From Gillisella vitis (GTDB taxonomy: Bacteria > Pseudomonadota > Alphaproteobacteria > Rhizobiales > Rhizobiaceae): a DNA stretch of 64,000 nt. Below the pieces are notes generated by a model, which searched no databases, was not told the origin of the DNA, and saw only the letters and a list, made by a program, of their open reading frames with translations. The stretch lies in contig WPHV01000001.1 in the NCBI GenBank assembly GCA_009744235.1, positions 186,001 to 250,000 on the forward strand, read 5' to 3'. This document shows, piece after piece, positions 47,022 to 55,196 of this stretch. Every line of letters begins with the position of its first letter. Position 1 is the stretch's first letter. The position numbers were made by a program, and so were the translations under genes.

Positions 47022-48557
47022 TCAAGGGCTCTTTCCAGCAGCAAGGCTTAGACGTTCCGGTTGCGAGAAACACAGCAAGTCTTCCAGAGGTGCCGGGCGG
47101 CCATAGAGAAAACCCTGATGTTTGCGGCATCCGGCTTCCACAAGCCAGCGTGCCTGCACCTCCGTTTCGATACCTTCCGCGACAACATCGATGCCGAGCG
47201 CCTGGGCCATTTGCAGCACGGCCTGAACGATAACCTGCCCAACCCGGTCGTCCCCAACACGGCTGATCAGGCTACGGTCCAGCTTCAACCACTGGATCGG
47301 CAGGCTGCTGAGAGAGGAAATATTCGAATAGCCGGTGCCGAAATCATCAAGTGCGACTCGAACGCCGAGCCGCGAAAGTTCGGAAAGCTCGCGCCCGGCC
47401 CGCAGCAGGTCCGACATGATCAGGTCCTCGGTAATCTCCACCACCAATGCCGTGGCTGGAAAACCGGTCTGCTCCAGGATGGACGCGATGACCATCGCCA
47501 GATTACCGGACTTGAACTGGCTTGGAGAAATATTGACCGACACGTAGTTGAGCTTTCCAGCCTTAACCAACGGCGCCGTTTGCGCACAGGCCGTGCGCGC
47601 CACCTGCGCAAACAACCGATCCAGAAGGTTGCGCTCTTCCGCCAGCGGCAGAAATACACCCGGCAGCACCAGACCGCGATAGGGATGCTGCCAGCGTGCC
47701 AGCACTTCCACCCCCAGTATCCGCTTGCTGGCTCCATCAACGATCGGCTGGTACCAGGGCATGATTTCATGGCGGTCCATGGCCAGCACCAGTTCCAGTT
47801 CCAGCAAGCGTCGCTCGTTGGCCTCGGCCCAAAGGTCGTCGTCAAAAGCGGTCGCCAGCGACAGCCCAGCTTTCTTGGAAACGTAAAGCGCCATATCGGC
47901 ATGCCGCAGCAATTCGGTGGACGATGCGGCATGATCCGGCAGGCTCGCATATCCGATGGAAGCCGAGACATCCAAGCGCTTGCCGTTGAAGAGAACCGGC
48001 TCCTGCAAACTGGCGCGAAAACTCGAGACAAAGGCATGATCAGCCGTCACATCCGACAGATGGTCGAGAATCAATGCAAATTCGTCACCACCCAGCCGTG
48101 CCACCGTTCCAGGTCCAGCCGCAACCATCAGCCGGCGGGCAAATTCTCGCAGCACCGCATCCCCCGCCTCATGACCATAAGCGTCGTTGATCGCCTTGAA
48201 CCTATCCATATCAACAAGAATGACGGTGATACGGTCGCCTCGAAGGCGGCTCTTCTGGCAAGCGTCGGTCAAAACCGCGGTAAAGCTGCGGCGATTGGCA
48301 AGCCCGGTCAATTGGTCCTGCTGGGCCAGCGCAATGGCGCGTTCGCGCTCCTGAACCAGCTCCTCCGTGCGCTGCATGACCCGCTGTTCAAGATCTTCCG
48401 CCTGTCGTGCCAATTGGCAATTGGCCATATAAAGCTCACGCGCACGCGCTTCCAGCAATGTCTCGGCTTGGCGGCGGGCCGCGCGCTCGCGCTCCAGACG
48501 GCGGGTCAGCCGGTCGATCCGATCAAGATCGGAAACCTCAAGTGGCTGGTTTACCAT
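47022..48557 (-). CDS. Diguanylate cyclase/phosphodiesterase (GGDEF-EAL), H-NOX partner
   Basis: A 511-residue cytoplasmic protein: coiled-coil N-terminus (~1-75, ERERAARRQAETLLEARARE), GGDEF domain with intact RLGGDEFALIL (~165), and EAL domain in which the motif reads EVLARW but the other residues are present (SVNISPSQF, VVEITEDLIM, ALDDFGTGYSN, LKLDRSLI, VVAEGIETE). It may thus make or hydrolyse cyclic di-GMP; no RxxD I-site is seen before GGDEF. Its ATG overlaps the stop of the H-NOX gene (TGATG), so the two are translationally coupled, the known arrangement for NO-controlled c-di-GMP enzymes. Confidence 0.93.
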   Translation of the reverse strand: MVNQPLEVSDLDRIDRLTRRLERERAARRQAETLLEARARELYMANCQLARQAEDLEQRVMQRTEELVQERERAIALAQQDQLTGLANRRSFTAVLTDACQKSRLRGDRITVILVDMDRFKAINDAYGHEAGDAVLREFARRLMVAAGPGTVARLGGDEFALILDHLSDVTADHAFVSSFRASLQEPVLFNGKRLDVSASIGYASLPDHAASSTELLRHADMALYVSKKAGLSLATAFDDDLWAEANERRLLELELVLAMDRHEIMPWYQPIVDGASKRILGVEVLARWQHPYRGLVLPGVFLPLAEERNLLDRLFAQVARTACAQTAPLVKAGKLNYVSVNISPSQFKSGNLAMVIASILEQTGFPATALVVEITEDLIMSDLLRAGRELSELSRLGVRVALDDFGTGYSNISSLSSLPIQWLKLDRSLISRVGDDRVGQVIVQAVLQMAQALGIDVVAEGIETEVQARWLVEAGCRKHQGFLYGRPAPLEDLLCFSQPERLSLAAGKSP

Positions 48558-49108
48558 CACGATGTACTCTCGGTAATCACAAACAGAGTTGCCCCATCGT
48601 CGCCCGCGCTGCGCTCGACCGTAACAGTGCTTCCAAAATGCCGGGCAGCCCCTTGGATCAAGCCTTCCGCCAAGGCCTCCATTTTCCGCCCGGACCGATA
48701 GAGCATCGACATGGACGCCCCGTCCTGGCTCAGAATTTCAAAAGAAGGCAATTCCGCATCGGGATAGAGCTTTTTCACCTCGACATGAATGTGGGCGTCA
48801 ATACTGGCTAGAAAGCCGAAGAGACCGCCGCTGCGGTCGAAGAAGCCTGGAAACAACACGGCGAAACGTCCCGCAAGATGCAGTCCGAACGCCTGCATCA
48901 ATTCATCGACGCCAAGGCCGGAGCGCTGCGACAGCGCGCTCAGCAGCGCCACCATCTCGCGATGGTCATAGGTGCCAACGCTGGTATAGGCTCCGCCACT
49001 GGCAAGCCCGTTGGTAAGCAAAGAGGCTTCGATAATGTCGTCGGCCATGTCTTCATTCCAGGTCGCGGCGACGAATTCGAGCATTTCCGTAAAAACCATC
49101 CCTTTCAT
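48557..49108 (-). CDS. H-NOX heme nitric-oxide sensor
   Basis: A 183-residue heme domain. It starts MKGMVF, the H-NOX N-terminus. The proximal heme ligand is probably His 108 in IDAHIHVEVKKLYPDAELPS, with the conserved Pro 116. The propionate-binding YxSxR motif is Tyr137-Ser139-Arg141 (MLYRSGRKM). In facultative and aerobic proteobacteria H-NOX binds NO and controls a cyclic-di-GMP enzyme or kinase; here the GGDEF-EAL protein is coupled directly downstream. Likely output is biofilm or motility. Confidence 0.93.
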   Translation of the reverse strand: MKGMVFTEMLEFVAATWNEDMADDIIEASLLTNGLASGGAYTSVGTYDHREMVALLSALSQRSGLGVDELMQAFGLHLAGRFAVLFPGFFDRSGGLFGFLASIDAHIHVEVKKLYPDAELPSFEILSQDGASMSMLYRSGRKMEALAEGLIQGAARHFGSTVTVERSAGDDGATLFVITESTS

Positions 49109-49227
49109 AGTCTATCCCAAGGCCTCCCCGCTATCGACGCGAGGCAACAATATGAGGAAAAACTTAACAACAAAGCGTTGTACAATCTGTTTCTACGACC
49201 CAAATATACTTTGTGGTGAATGCAGTC

Positions 49228-50133
49228 TTACCGCATGGATGGACGCTTCTGCGCCATCGGCAGCAAGCATTGGCGTGCTGCGGCAAGAACACTTGCCGTT
49301 AACGGATCGAGTGCCTGGCCCAGCGCCCTGCTCCAGTGCCAATAAAGCGGCACGGCAAGCGGTTGATCCGGCATCAGATCCACCAGCACGCCCTCGGCGA
49401 TCAAAGGCGCCACCGAAACCGCCGGGTTCATGCCCCATCCCAGCCCCAGACGCGACGCGTCGATAAAAGCCTGGCTGGAGGGCAGCCAATGGCAAGGCGG
49501 CGACAGGCGGCATCCGGCCACCTGCTCCATCCATGCGGCTTGCAATCCATCCTTGGCGTTGAAGGTAAGGCAGGGAGCAACGGCCAGAGCCTCAGCGGTC
49601 ACGCCCTGCGCAAACCATCGCCCCGCGAAATCAGGGCTGGCCGTGGCGCGGTAGGTCAGCAAACCAAGCGGTCGGCAATCGCAGCCCTGAACGGGCGCGG
49701 CAAGCGAGGTCACCGCCGCCCGCACCTCACCGCGCCGCAGCCAATCAGCGCTGTGGTCCTGATCGTCAAGCACGAGATCGAACAACAGTCCCTCCACTGC
49801 GGCCATGGCCGGAACAAACCATGTCGCCAGACTATCGGCATTGATCGCCAGCCGCACCGTCACCTGCGCCGCCTGCGCAAGTCCGAGATCACCGATCACC
49901 TGGTGCTCCAGCAGGGCGACTTCCTCGGCATGGCGGCAAAGTCGCGCCCCCGCCGAAGTCGGCAAGCAGGGCTGGCCACGAATGATCAGCGCCGTGCCTG
50001 ATCGCTCCTCCAGCAGCTTGATGCGCTGCGAGATCGCCGATTGCGTTACCCCCAACTGACGGGCGGCTTTTTCGAAACTGCCGCTGCGCAGCACAGCCAC
50101 CAACGCCGATAAATGCTCGCCATCGAATGCCAT
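49228..50133 (-). CDS. argP: LysR-family regulator ArgP
   Basis: A 301-residue LysR protein. The N-terminal HTH is LSALVAVLRSGSFEKAARQL then GVTQSAISQRIKLLEERSGT. The effector domain contains NADSLATWFVPAM and a C-terminal GWGMNPAVSVAPLIAEGVLV, as in ArgP/IciA (Lys/Arg-responsive). It is divergent from a LysE/ArgO-type exporter, the classical ArgP target; lysine and arginine would modulate its activation. Confidence 0.92.
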   Translation of the reverse strand: MAFDGEHLSALVAVLRSGSFEKAARQLGVTQSAISQRIKLLEERSGTALIIRGQPCLPTSAGARLCRHAEEVALLEHQVIGDLGLAQAAQVTVRLAINADSLATWFVPAMAAVEGLLFDLVLDDQDHSADWLRRGEVRAAVTSLAAPVQGCDCRPLGLLTYRATASPDFAGRWFAQGVTAEALAVAPCLTFNAKDGLQAAWMEQVAGCRLSPPCHWLPSSQAFIDASRLGLGWGMNPAVSVAPLIAEGVLVDLMPDQPLAVPLYWHWSRALGQALDPLTASVLAAARQCLLPMAQKRPSMR

Positions 50134-50219
50134 TAGAATTTCTTATGCCTGGTTATATTTGTTAATTTTTCTAATGAATTCATTTGCATTAGTCAAAGGG
50201 CCACAACCTGGAGACCTCT

Positions 50220-50825
50220 ATGCAAAACGCCTATTTTTCCGGCCTGTTTCTTGGCCTGAGCCTGATTGTCGCCATTGGGGCGCAAAACGCCTTCCTGCTG
50301 CGCCAGGGCTTGCGGCGCGAGCATGTCTTTATCCTCTGCCTGACCTGCGCCACCGCCGATGCCTTGCTGATCGTGCTTGGCATTGGCGCGCTGGCGACGG
50401 TAACCGCCCTTCTGCCCGCTTTTGAGCCGGTGCTGCGCTATGGTGGCGCGGCGTTTCTTCTGGCCTACAGCGCCCGGCATGCCTTCGCTGCGCTGAAAAC
50501 CCAAAGCCGCCTTACGCCCGGCGAGGCCAAGCCCAGCACGCTTGCCGCCAGCCTTGCCACCTGCCTTGCCCTCACCTTTCTCAATCCGCATGTCTATCTG
50601 GATACGGTGCTGCTGATCGGCTCCATTTCCAGCCGCTTTGCAGATCACAAGACAGCCTTCGGCCTTGGCGCGGTTTCAGCATCCTTCCTGTTTTTCTTCT
50701 CGCTCGGCTATGGCGCACGGTTGCTGGCACCGGTCTTTGCCCGGCCTATCTCCTGGCGTATTCTGGATGCGATCATCGCCGTGGTCATGGCCTGGATCGC
50801 CATCGGGCTGATCCGGCATTCGTAA
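50220..50825 (+). CDS. argO: LysE/ArgO-family basic amino acid exporter
   Basis: A 201-residue membrane protein: FSGLFLGLSLIVAIGAQNAF at the N-terminus with the IGAQNAFLLRQG family motif, then TCATADALLIVLGIGALATV, FLNPHVYLDTVLLIGSISSR with the conserved NPxxYLD motif, and five or six helices in total. It exports arginine and/or lysine. The adjacent divergent argP supports this. GGAG (GGAGACC) is upstream of the ATG. Confidence 0.92.
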   Translation: MQNAYFSGLFLGLSLIVAIGAQNAFLLRQGLRREHVFILCLTCATADALLIVLGIGALATVTALLPAFEPVLRYGGAAFLLAYSARHAFAALKTQSRLTPGEAKPSTLAASLATCLALTFLNPHVYLDTVLLIGSISSRFADHKTAFGLGAVSASFLFFFSLGYGARLLAPVFARPISWRILDAIIAVVMAWIAIGLIRHS

Positions 50826-50828
50826 GCG

Positions 50829-51959
50829 TCAGTTCACCGGAAAACGTCGCGCCTGCCACTGGCTTTTCGGCACGGCGGCACCGAGTGAAAAGCTGAAACT
50901 GGTGATCGCCAAGGTCTTGGCATCCGTTTCGCAATGGTAACTGATATCATACCATTGGCCTCGGCTGCGGAAGGCAGCACCCGAAACATCCATCAACCGT
51001 GCGGTAATGGTCTGTCGCGTTGTCGGCGATCCCGTAATCACATCCGGCACGGCACCGGGAACGGCGCGGCGGATCTGTTCCAGCATTTCAATGCTGCATA
51101 TCTGCACGATCCGGCGTTCCGGCGGCAGCGTGCCGAGGGCCTGGCGCACACGCGGATCAGACAGCGTTGCCTTCGAATAGATCCGCTTGGCGGGCTTTAA
51201 CGCGGCAACAGGCCCGGCTTTCTTGTCCGCCGATGCAGGCGAAGGCGAGGCCTCGCGCTTTTGCTGCGGCTGCGCGGCGCTCTCCTCATCCAGTGCAAAG
51301 CGTTGCTCCGTCACCAGCCCTCCGCCCGGCTTTTCCACCTTGTCCGGCGTCGGCAATTGTCCGGCCAACCCGGCATCCGGCGGTGTCACATCCTTTGGCA
51401 GAGCGGGCGGTTGCGGCGGATCGGTTTTTTGCGGATCGCCTGCGGCAGACTTGTCCGGCCCAGCTTTTGGGGCAGCGGAAGGAGGTGACTGGGTTTGCGC
51501 TGCCGGTTCATCGGCAGGCGGTGGCACGGGCGGCGCATCCTGCTTCGGGGCCTCCTCGTCCTTCGGCGCGGATTCCAGGGCCTGGGGCTTATCCTCGGCA
51601 GGCTTTGCCGCCTGCGGTGGTGCGGGTGCAGGCGGTTTGGCTTCCTGCTTTTCCTCTGGCTTCTTCTCTTCTGCTTTGGGTGCGGGGGCTTTGGGGGCTG
51701 GTGCCGCCGGGGCTTCCTTGGGCTTGGCCTCCGGTTTCAACTCCAGCTGCAATTGCTTTTCCGGCTTGGTTTTCTCGGGTTGCGGCTTTTCCTCTGGTGG
51801 CGGCTCAATGGAAACCGACACGACCTCTTCCTTCGGTGCATCCGGCGCCGGGGCGGGCCAATGGGCCAGGAATGCCAGAACCAAAAGCCCATGCAGCAGC
51901 ACCGAGGCGGCGACGCCCCAGACAAAGCGTTTATGCATCGGTTGCGGCTTTTCCTGCAT
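50829..51959 (-). CDS. TonB-like proline-rich protein with DUF930 domain
   Basis: About 376 residues (start uncertain: ATGs at 51971, 51959 and 51938). One N-terminal transmembrane segment (FVWGVAASVLLHGLLVLAFL) precedes ~220 residues of Pro/Glu/Lys/Ala-rich low-complexity sequence as in TonB or TolA. The C-terminal ~120 residues (KRIYSKATLSDPRVRQALGT, QICSIEMLEQIRRAVPGAVP, GQWYDISYHCETDAK) fit the rhizobial DUF930 domain, with two Cys. It probably spans the periplasm from an inner-membrane anchor. No ExbB/ExbD gene is adjacent. It converges on argO with a 3-bp gap. Confidence 0.8.
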   Translation of the reverse strand: MQEKPQPMHKRFVWGVAASVLLHGLLVLAFLAHWPAPAPDAPKEEVVSVSIEPPPEEKPQPEKTKPEKQLQLELKPEAKPKEAPAAPAPKAPAPKAEEKKPEEKQEAKPPAPAPPQAAKPAEDKPQALESAPKDEEAPKQDAPPVPPPADEPAAQTQSPPSAAPKAGPDKSAAGDPQKTDPPQPPALPKDVTPPDAGLAGQLPTPDKVEKPGGGLVTEQRFALDEESAAQPQQKREASPSPASADKKAGPVAALKPAKRIYSKATLSDPRVRQALGTLPPERRIVQICSIEMLEQIRRAVPGAVPDVITGSPTTRQTITARLMDVSGAAFRSRGQWYDISYHCETDAKTLAITSFSFSLGAAVPKSQWQARRFPVN

Positions 51960-52016
51960 TGCACGATCCATACACGGGGCTGATGCCCGCCGCAAACCCG
52001 CAAGCGGCGTTTCGAC

Positions 52017-52053
52017 ACTTTCAGACCGACACAATACTTTCAGACCGACACAA
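52017..52053. repeat. Tandem 18-bp direct repeat between divergent genes
   Basis: ACTTTCAGACCGACACAA occurs at 52017-52034 and again at 52036-52053 (19-bp period, identical). It lies between the DUF930 gene and the downstream M20 gene, about 47 bp before the latter, and may be a pair of regulator half-sites. Confidence 0.8.
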
Positions 52054-52099
52054 GGGCGTGCTAACAGACGCATGTCAGCCACGCCATTGCGGAGCCAAC

Positions 52100-53248
52100 A
52101 TGTTCCTCAGCCCTACCGATCTGCACGCTCTCACCGCCATCCGCCACGAGCTTCATCGCTATCCTGAAGTCTCCGGTGAGGAACAAGAGACAGCCCGGCG
52201 GATCGTCGAGGCACTGACGCCACTCCACCCGGACCGCATCCTGACCGGGCTTGGCGGCCATGGCGTGGCAGCGGTGTTTTCGGGTGCGGCACCCGGCCCG
52301 ACCCTGCTGTTTCGCTCAGAACTCGACGCCCTGCCGATTACGGAAAAAACCGGCCTGCCCTATGGATCGACAATTCCGGGGAAAGGCCATCTCTGCGGCC
52401 ATGACGGCCATTCGACCATTCTGCTGGCGCTGGCGCTTGGCCTGTCGCGCCAGCCGCCTGCCACAGGCCGCGTTGTGCTGCTGTTTCAGCCTGCCGAGGA
52501 AAATGGCGCCGGTGCCGCTGCTGTGCTGGCCGATCCGCGCTTTGCTGAAATTGCGCCGGATTTTGCGTTTTCCCTGCACAATTTGCCGGGCATTCCGCTC
52601 GGCCATGTGGCGCTGAAGGCAGGCCCGGTCAACTGCGCCTCACGCGGGCTGAAAATCACGCTCACCGGCAAGACTGCCCATGCCTCGCAGCCCGAAACCG
52701 GCCTGTCGCCAATGCAGGCGATCAGCAGCCTGATGCCAGCCCTGACCGCCCTCTCCCACAGCGCCCCACCGGCCACCGACTTCCGCCTCGCCACCGTGAC
52801 CCACGCAAAACTTGGCGAACCGGCCTTCGGCATCGCGCCCGGCGACGGCGAAATCTGGGTGACGCTGAGAACCTTGACCGATGAGGGCATGGACGCGCTT
52901 TGCAGCCAAGCCGAAGCCCTCGCACACGCAACCGCAGCACAACACGGCCTTGGCCTGACCCTTACCTATCACGACATCTTCCTGCACTGCGAAAACGCCC
53001 CAGAAGCCATCGCCGCCCTCACCACCGCTCTCGATGCCGAAGGCATAACCCACGACGCCCGCGCCCTACCGATGCGCGCCTCCGAAGACTTCGGCCGCTT
53101 CCGCACCACCTCCCCCACCGCCATGTTCTTCCTCGGCGCAGGCGAGACACACCCGGCCCTGCACAACCCGGATTATGACTTTCCGGATGCGTTGATTGAG
53201 GTTGGAGCGAGGGTGTTTATGCGGGTGGTGCGGGGGAGATTGGGGTGA
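52100..53248 (+). CDS. M20 family amidohydrolase (second copy)
   Basis: A 382-residue M20 peptidase: IRHELHRYPEVSGEEQETAR, LLFRSELDALPITEKTGLPY (Asp metal ligand), KGHLCGHDGHSTILLALALG, LFQPAEENGAGAAAVL, TGKTAHASQPETGLSPMQAI and late LPMRASEDFGRFRTTSPTAM. It hydrolyses an N-acyl amino acid amide, as the 35845 gene does, but diverges in sequence. ATG 52100 follows GGAG; the open frame runs almost 1 kb upstream only as a shadow of the DUF930 gene. Confidence 0.92.
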   Translation: MFLSPTDLHALTAIRHELHRYPEVSGEEQETARRIVEALTPLHPDRILTGLGGHGVAAVFSGAAPGPTLLFRSELDALPITEKTGLPYGSTIPGKGHLCGHDGHSTILLALALGLSRQPPATGRVVLLFQPAEENGAGAAAVLADPRFAEIAPDFAFSLHNLPGIPLGHVALKAGPVNCASRGLKITLTGKTAHASQPETGLSPMQAISSLMPALTALSHSAPPATDFRLATVTHAKLGEPAFGIAPGDGEIWVTLRTLTDEGMDALCSQAEALAHATAAQHGLGLTLTYHDIFLHCENAPEAIAALTTALDAEGITHDARALPMRASEDFGRFRTTSPTAMFFLGAGETHPALHNPDYDFPDALIEVGARVFMRVVRGRLG

Positions 53249-53435
53249 TTGGCCGCAAGGCATAGGTCTGCTGCCGCTCGTCTGAGCGCGGAAAATAATC
53301 GAGGAATTTTGAGTGATCGGCAAAAACCAACTCGAAATGCTCATTAAGAGCCGCAACCCAAAATTCAAAGCCGGCTGACTCAAATTCTTTTGTCAGAGCT
53401 GTGACCAGCATTCCCAGAAGTACAGTACGTGTCAC
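53217..53435 (-). CDS. Doubtful small frame (72 aa)
   Basis: From GTG 53435 it reads MTRTVLLGMLVTALTKEFES, then AGFEFWVAALNEHFELVFAD, plausible composition for a protein or a protein fragment. CCGGAG overlaps the start too closely for a good ribosome site. It overlaps the M20 gene by 32 bp. No family recognised. Confidence 0.35.
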   Translation of the reverse strand: MTRTVLLGMLVTALTKEFESAGFEFWVAALNEHFELVFADHSKFLDYFPRSDERQQTYALRPITPISPAPPA

Positions 53436-53459
53436 TCCGGAACCAACCGCACTGCACCA

Positions 53460-53777
53460 CTAAGAATGCTCGGAACGTTCCCAGTATTCCAGCAATTTGC
53501 CGCTATCGGCTCTTGTTACGGGTAGGAAAATTGGGTCGGTGTGGGCGTTGCCGGTGCCGTGGCTGTAGATTTGCACGGTCTGGTCGTCCTGGCGGATGAC
53601 GGTGTAGGTCAGTTCGGTGTTTTTATCTGCCTCTCTGCGTCGCAGGCGGTAGCCTAGCAGAAGTGCCAGGACGGCCAGAAACATGCCCGGCGGGATCAGC
53701 AGCCAGAGGGCCTTGATCGCATCCGGCGAGGCGCGGAAGGTGGCGAGAAGGTCAGCCCAGATATCGTAAGTCTCCAT
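53460..53777 (-). CDS. Small single-TM membrane protein (105 aa)
   Basis: Start ATG 53777 has AGGGAG upstream. An N-terminal 30 residues (METYDIWADLLATFRASPDA) precede one transmembrane segment (LWLLIPPGMFLAVLALLLGY), a basic stop-transfer RLRRREADK and a beta-rich soluble tail (YTVIRQDDQTVQIYSHGTGN; ending LEYWERSEHS). No known domain. The segment immediately upstream on the opposite strand is a strongly structured intergenic region. Confidence 0.7.
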   Translation of the reverse strand: METYDIWADLLATFRASPDAIKALWLLIPPGMFLAVLALLLGYRLRRREADKNTELTYTVIRQDDQTVQIYSHGTGNAHTDPIFLPVTRADSGKLLEYWERSEHS

Positions 53778-53799
53778 TGCGGCGCTCCCTGTGAACAAC

Positions 53800-54020
53800 A
53801 CGAGCGGTCACCGGAGGGTTTTGCCCTCTGGTGATCGGGGAGTTGGAAAGCCGACAAAAGAACGACCGTCCCGACCTTTAAGCAAAGCTCTGGACATACG
53901 CCGAGACCTCCCCGACCATAGAGAATGGTAGAGAGCGAACCGTATAGACACGGTTCACCGCCTCAGCCACAAACCTATGGCTGAGGGGTGTCTTTTTAAC
54001 GGTCGACACCGACCGCTTTT
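53800..54020 (+). ncRNA. Candidate structured small RNA with terminator
   Basis: A chain of hairpins lies in a gene-free stretch: 11-bp stem TCACCGGAGGG/CCCTCTGGTGA (53808-53834, one G-T pair); TCGGGGAG (53835-53842) pairs with CTCCCCGA (~53908-53915), enclosing a GTTGG-aaag-CCGAC stem; CCAT/ATGG (~53917-53928); perfect 7-bp GAACCGT/ACGGTTC (53937-53956); then CCTCAGCCA/TGGCTGAGG (53961-53986) plus GTGTCTTTTT, and a second CGGTCG/CGACCG with TTTT (54000-54020). The U-tracts put the transcript on the plus strand. It does not match tmRNA, SRP or RNase P features that I know. Transcription is not shown by sequence alone. Confidence 0.45.
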
Positions 54021-54601
54021 GAAGGGGTTTCCATGCCCCAAGATCGGCGTGTTACAACCGATCTCACCCGATGTTTAGCGCATAAAGGGTGGGGATTGGA
54101 AGTGGGGCAGATGGGATTTTATTGGGCAGGGACGAAGGCGTTGATGCAGCAAGATCAGCCCCTTACCGCGCGGGCTTGCGGCGCGAGTTTTTGATAAAGC
54201 ACACAAGGAGAGCGAGAATTTCGCCAAAGCAGCAATTTTTGCGCTGCATTATGCACAATCAATAAAATTATCCTTTTTCAAATCAGAATTTTCTCACCGG
54301 TGTACAGGATATTGGCGCGCGCCGGGCAAGCCCGGTTATTCTGGCGGGGCGATGACGGCCTCGCCGTCAACCGGACGACGCCACATGATACGGAAAAGGC
54401 CGGTCAGGAGAACAAAATGACATCTGCATCCGCCATAGCAGCCAGCATCCCACCAGCCCCCTAACGGACGGGATATTTGATTGCCGAGAACCCCGCGCCG
54501 CCCATTGCAAAACCCACCGTGGTCACCTCGTCTGCCGCCAGCGTTCCGTCTACCATCGCCGCCCTATCGGTCCGCGATACGTAAGCATTCGGCAGCGAGA
54601 G
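54021..54601. other. Gene-poor stretch with a 15-codon frame
   Basis: Only small items are visible: a GATCGG/CCGATC hairpin (~54042-54063), and ATG 54417 with AGGAG seven bases upstream followed by 15 codons (ending IPPAP) and TAA at 54462-54464. This may be a leader peptide or the 5' scrap of a lost gene. A minus-strand frame through 54461-54961 crosses the repeats and is not accepted as a gene. Confidence 0.35.
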
Positions 54602-54710
54602 TTTGCCGGGTTCAGATTGAACCATAGGACACGGCGCAGACGTTTTGATATGCCGCTTACCCCCCTCTGCCTTGCCAGGCATCTCCCCCTCAAGGGGGGA
54701 GATCGGATAG
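54602..54710 (+). repeat. Rhizobial intergenic repeat, copy 1
   Basis: About 109 bp beginning TTTGCC and containing CAGATTGAACCA, GCAGACGTTTTGATATGCCG and a terminal ATCTCCCCC-tcaa-GGGGGGAGAT hairpin. It is nearly identical to 54870-54978. The C-rich block CCCCCCTCTG...CTCCCCCTC is of the kind found in rhizobial intergenic mosaic elements (RIME-like); this name is from memory. Confidence 0.75.
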
Positions 54711-54819
54711 ACATAGCCTCTTATGGTTGCCGATAGAGCGTGATTGCCGATGCGTTGGCAGTGATAATGTGACGCGAAAGTCCTAATCCAGGAGAAGAGA
54801 CACTGATAATTCTGGCCAC

Positions 54820-54872
54820 AAAAAACCGGCGTTTCCGCCGGATTTTTAACTCTTGTCTCTTCGCTAGACTTT
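54820..54872. repeat. Duplicate of the rpoD terminator region
   Basis: AAAAAACCGGCGTTTCCGCC and following AACTCTTGTCTCTTCGCTA closely match 55146-55198, the terminator and tail just behind rpoD. The copy keeps the hairpin and T-runs. Confidence 0.7.
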
Positions 54873-54978
54873 GCCAGATCCAGATTGAACCACAGGATAC
54901 GATGCAGACGTTTTGATATGCCGCTTACCCCCCTCTGCCTTGCCAGGCATCTCCCCCTCAAGGGGGGAGATCAGATGG
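54870..54978 (+). repeat. Rhizobial intergenic repeat, copy 2
   Basis: Direct repeat of 54602-54710 at a 268-bp shift, with a handful of substitutions, ending with the same CCCCCTCAAGGGGGGAGATC hairpin. It starts exactly at the end of the duplicated terminator segment. Confidence 0.75.
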
Positions 54979-55055
54979 TGGTGCATGCCGTTTCCCCATC
55001 AAGCCTGTTGCGAAATAGAATCGATTGTTATGCGCGTGAGAGGCCTGCTCCACGT

Positions 55056-55103
55056 CGATCTCCCCCCTTGAGGGGGAGATGTCCGGCAGGACAGAGGGGG
55101 GTA
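55056..55103 (-). repeat. Inverted partial copy of the intergenic repeat
   Basis: GATCTCCCCCCTTGAGGGGG followed by AGATGTCCGGCAGGACAGAG and GGGGGTAA is the reverse complement of the C-rich half of copies 1 and 2, with CCTGCCGGAC instead of CTTGCCAGGC. Confidence 0.7.
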
Positions 55104-55146
55104 AACCCCGCTCCATCAGCAACCATCTTCCTCACCCTAAGATGCA

Positions 55147-55173
55147 AAAAACCCGGCGTTTCCGCCGGGTTTT
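55147..55173 (-). terminator. Rho-independent terminator of rpoD
   Basis: A 10-bp stem AAACCCGGCG / CGCCGGGTTT with loop TTTC; on the minus strand it is followed by six T residues. It is 24 bp after the rpoD stop. Confidence 0.9.
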
Positions 55174-55196
55174 CAACTTTTGTCTCTTGGCTAAGC

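Noticed and set aside
51167..52099. Long upstream extension of the second M20 gene
   Set aside because: The region is antisense to the proline-rich DUF930 gene, and the family start is clearly at 52100 with GGAG before it.
54461..54961. 166-codon minus-strand frame
   Set aside because: Most of it translates the intergenic repeats and the duplicated terminator; only the last ~45 residues look protein-like and no family is recognised.
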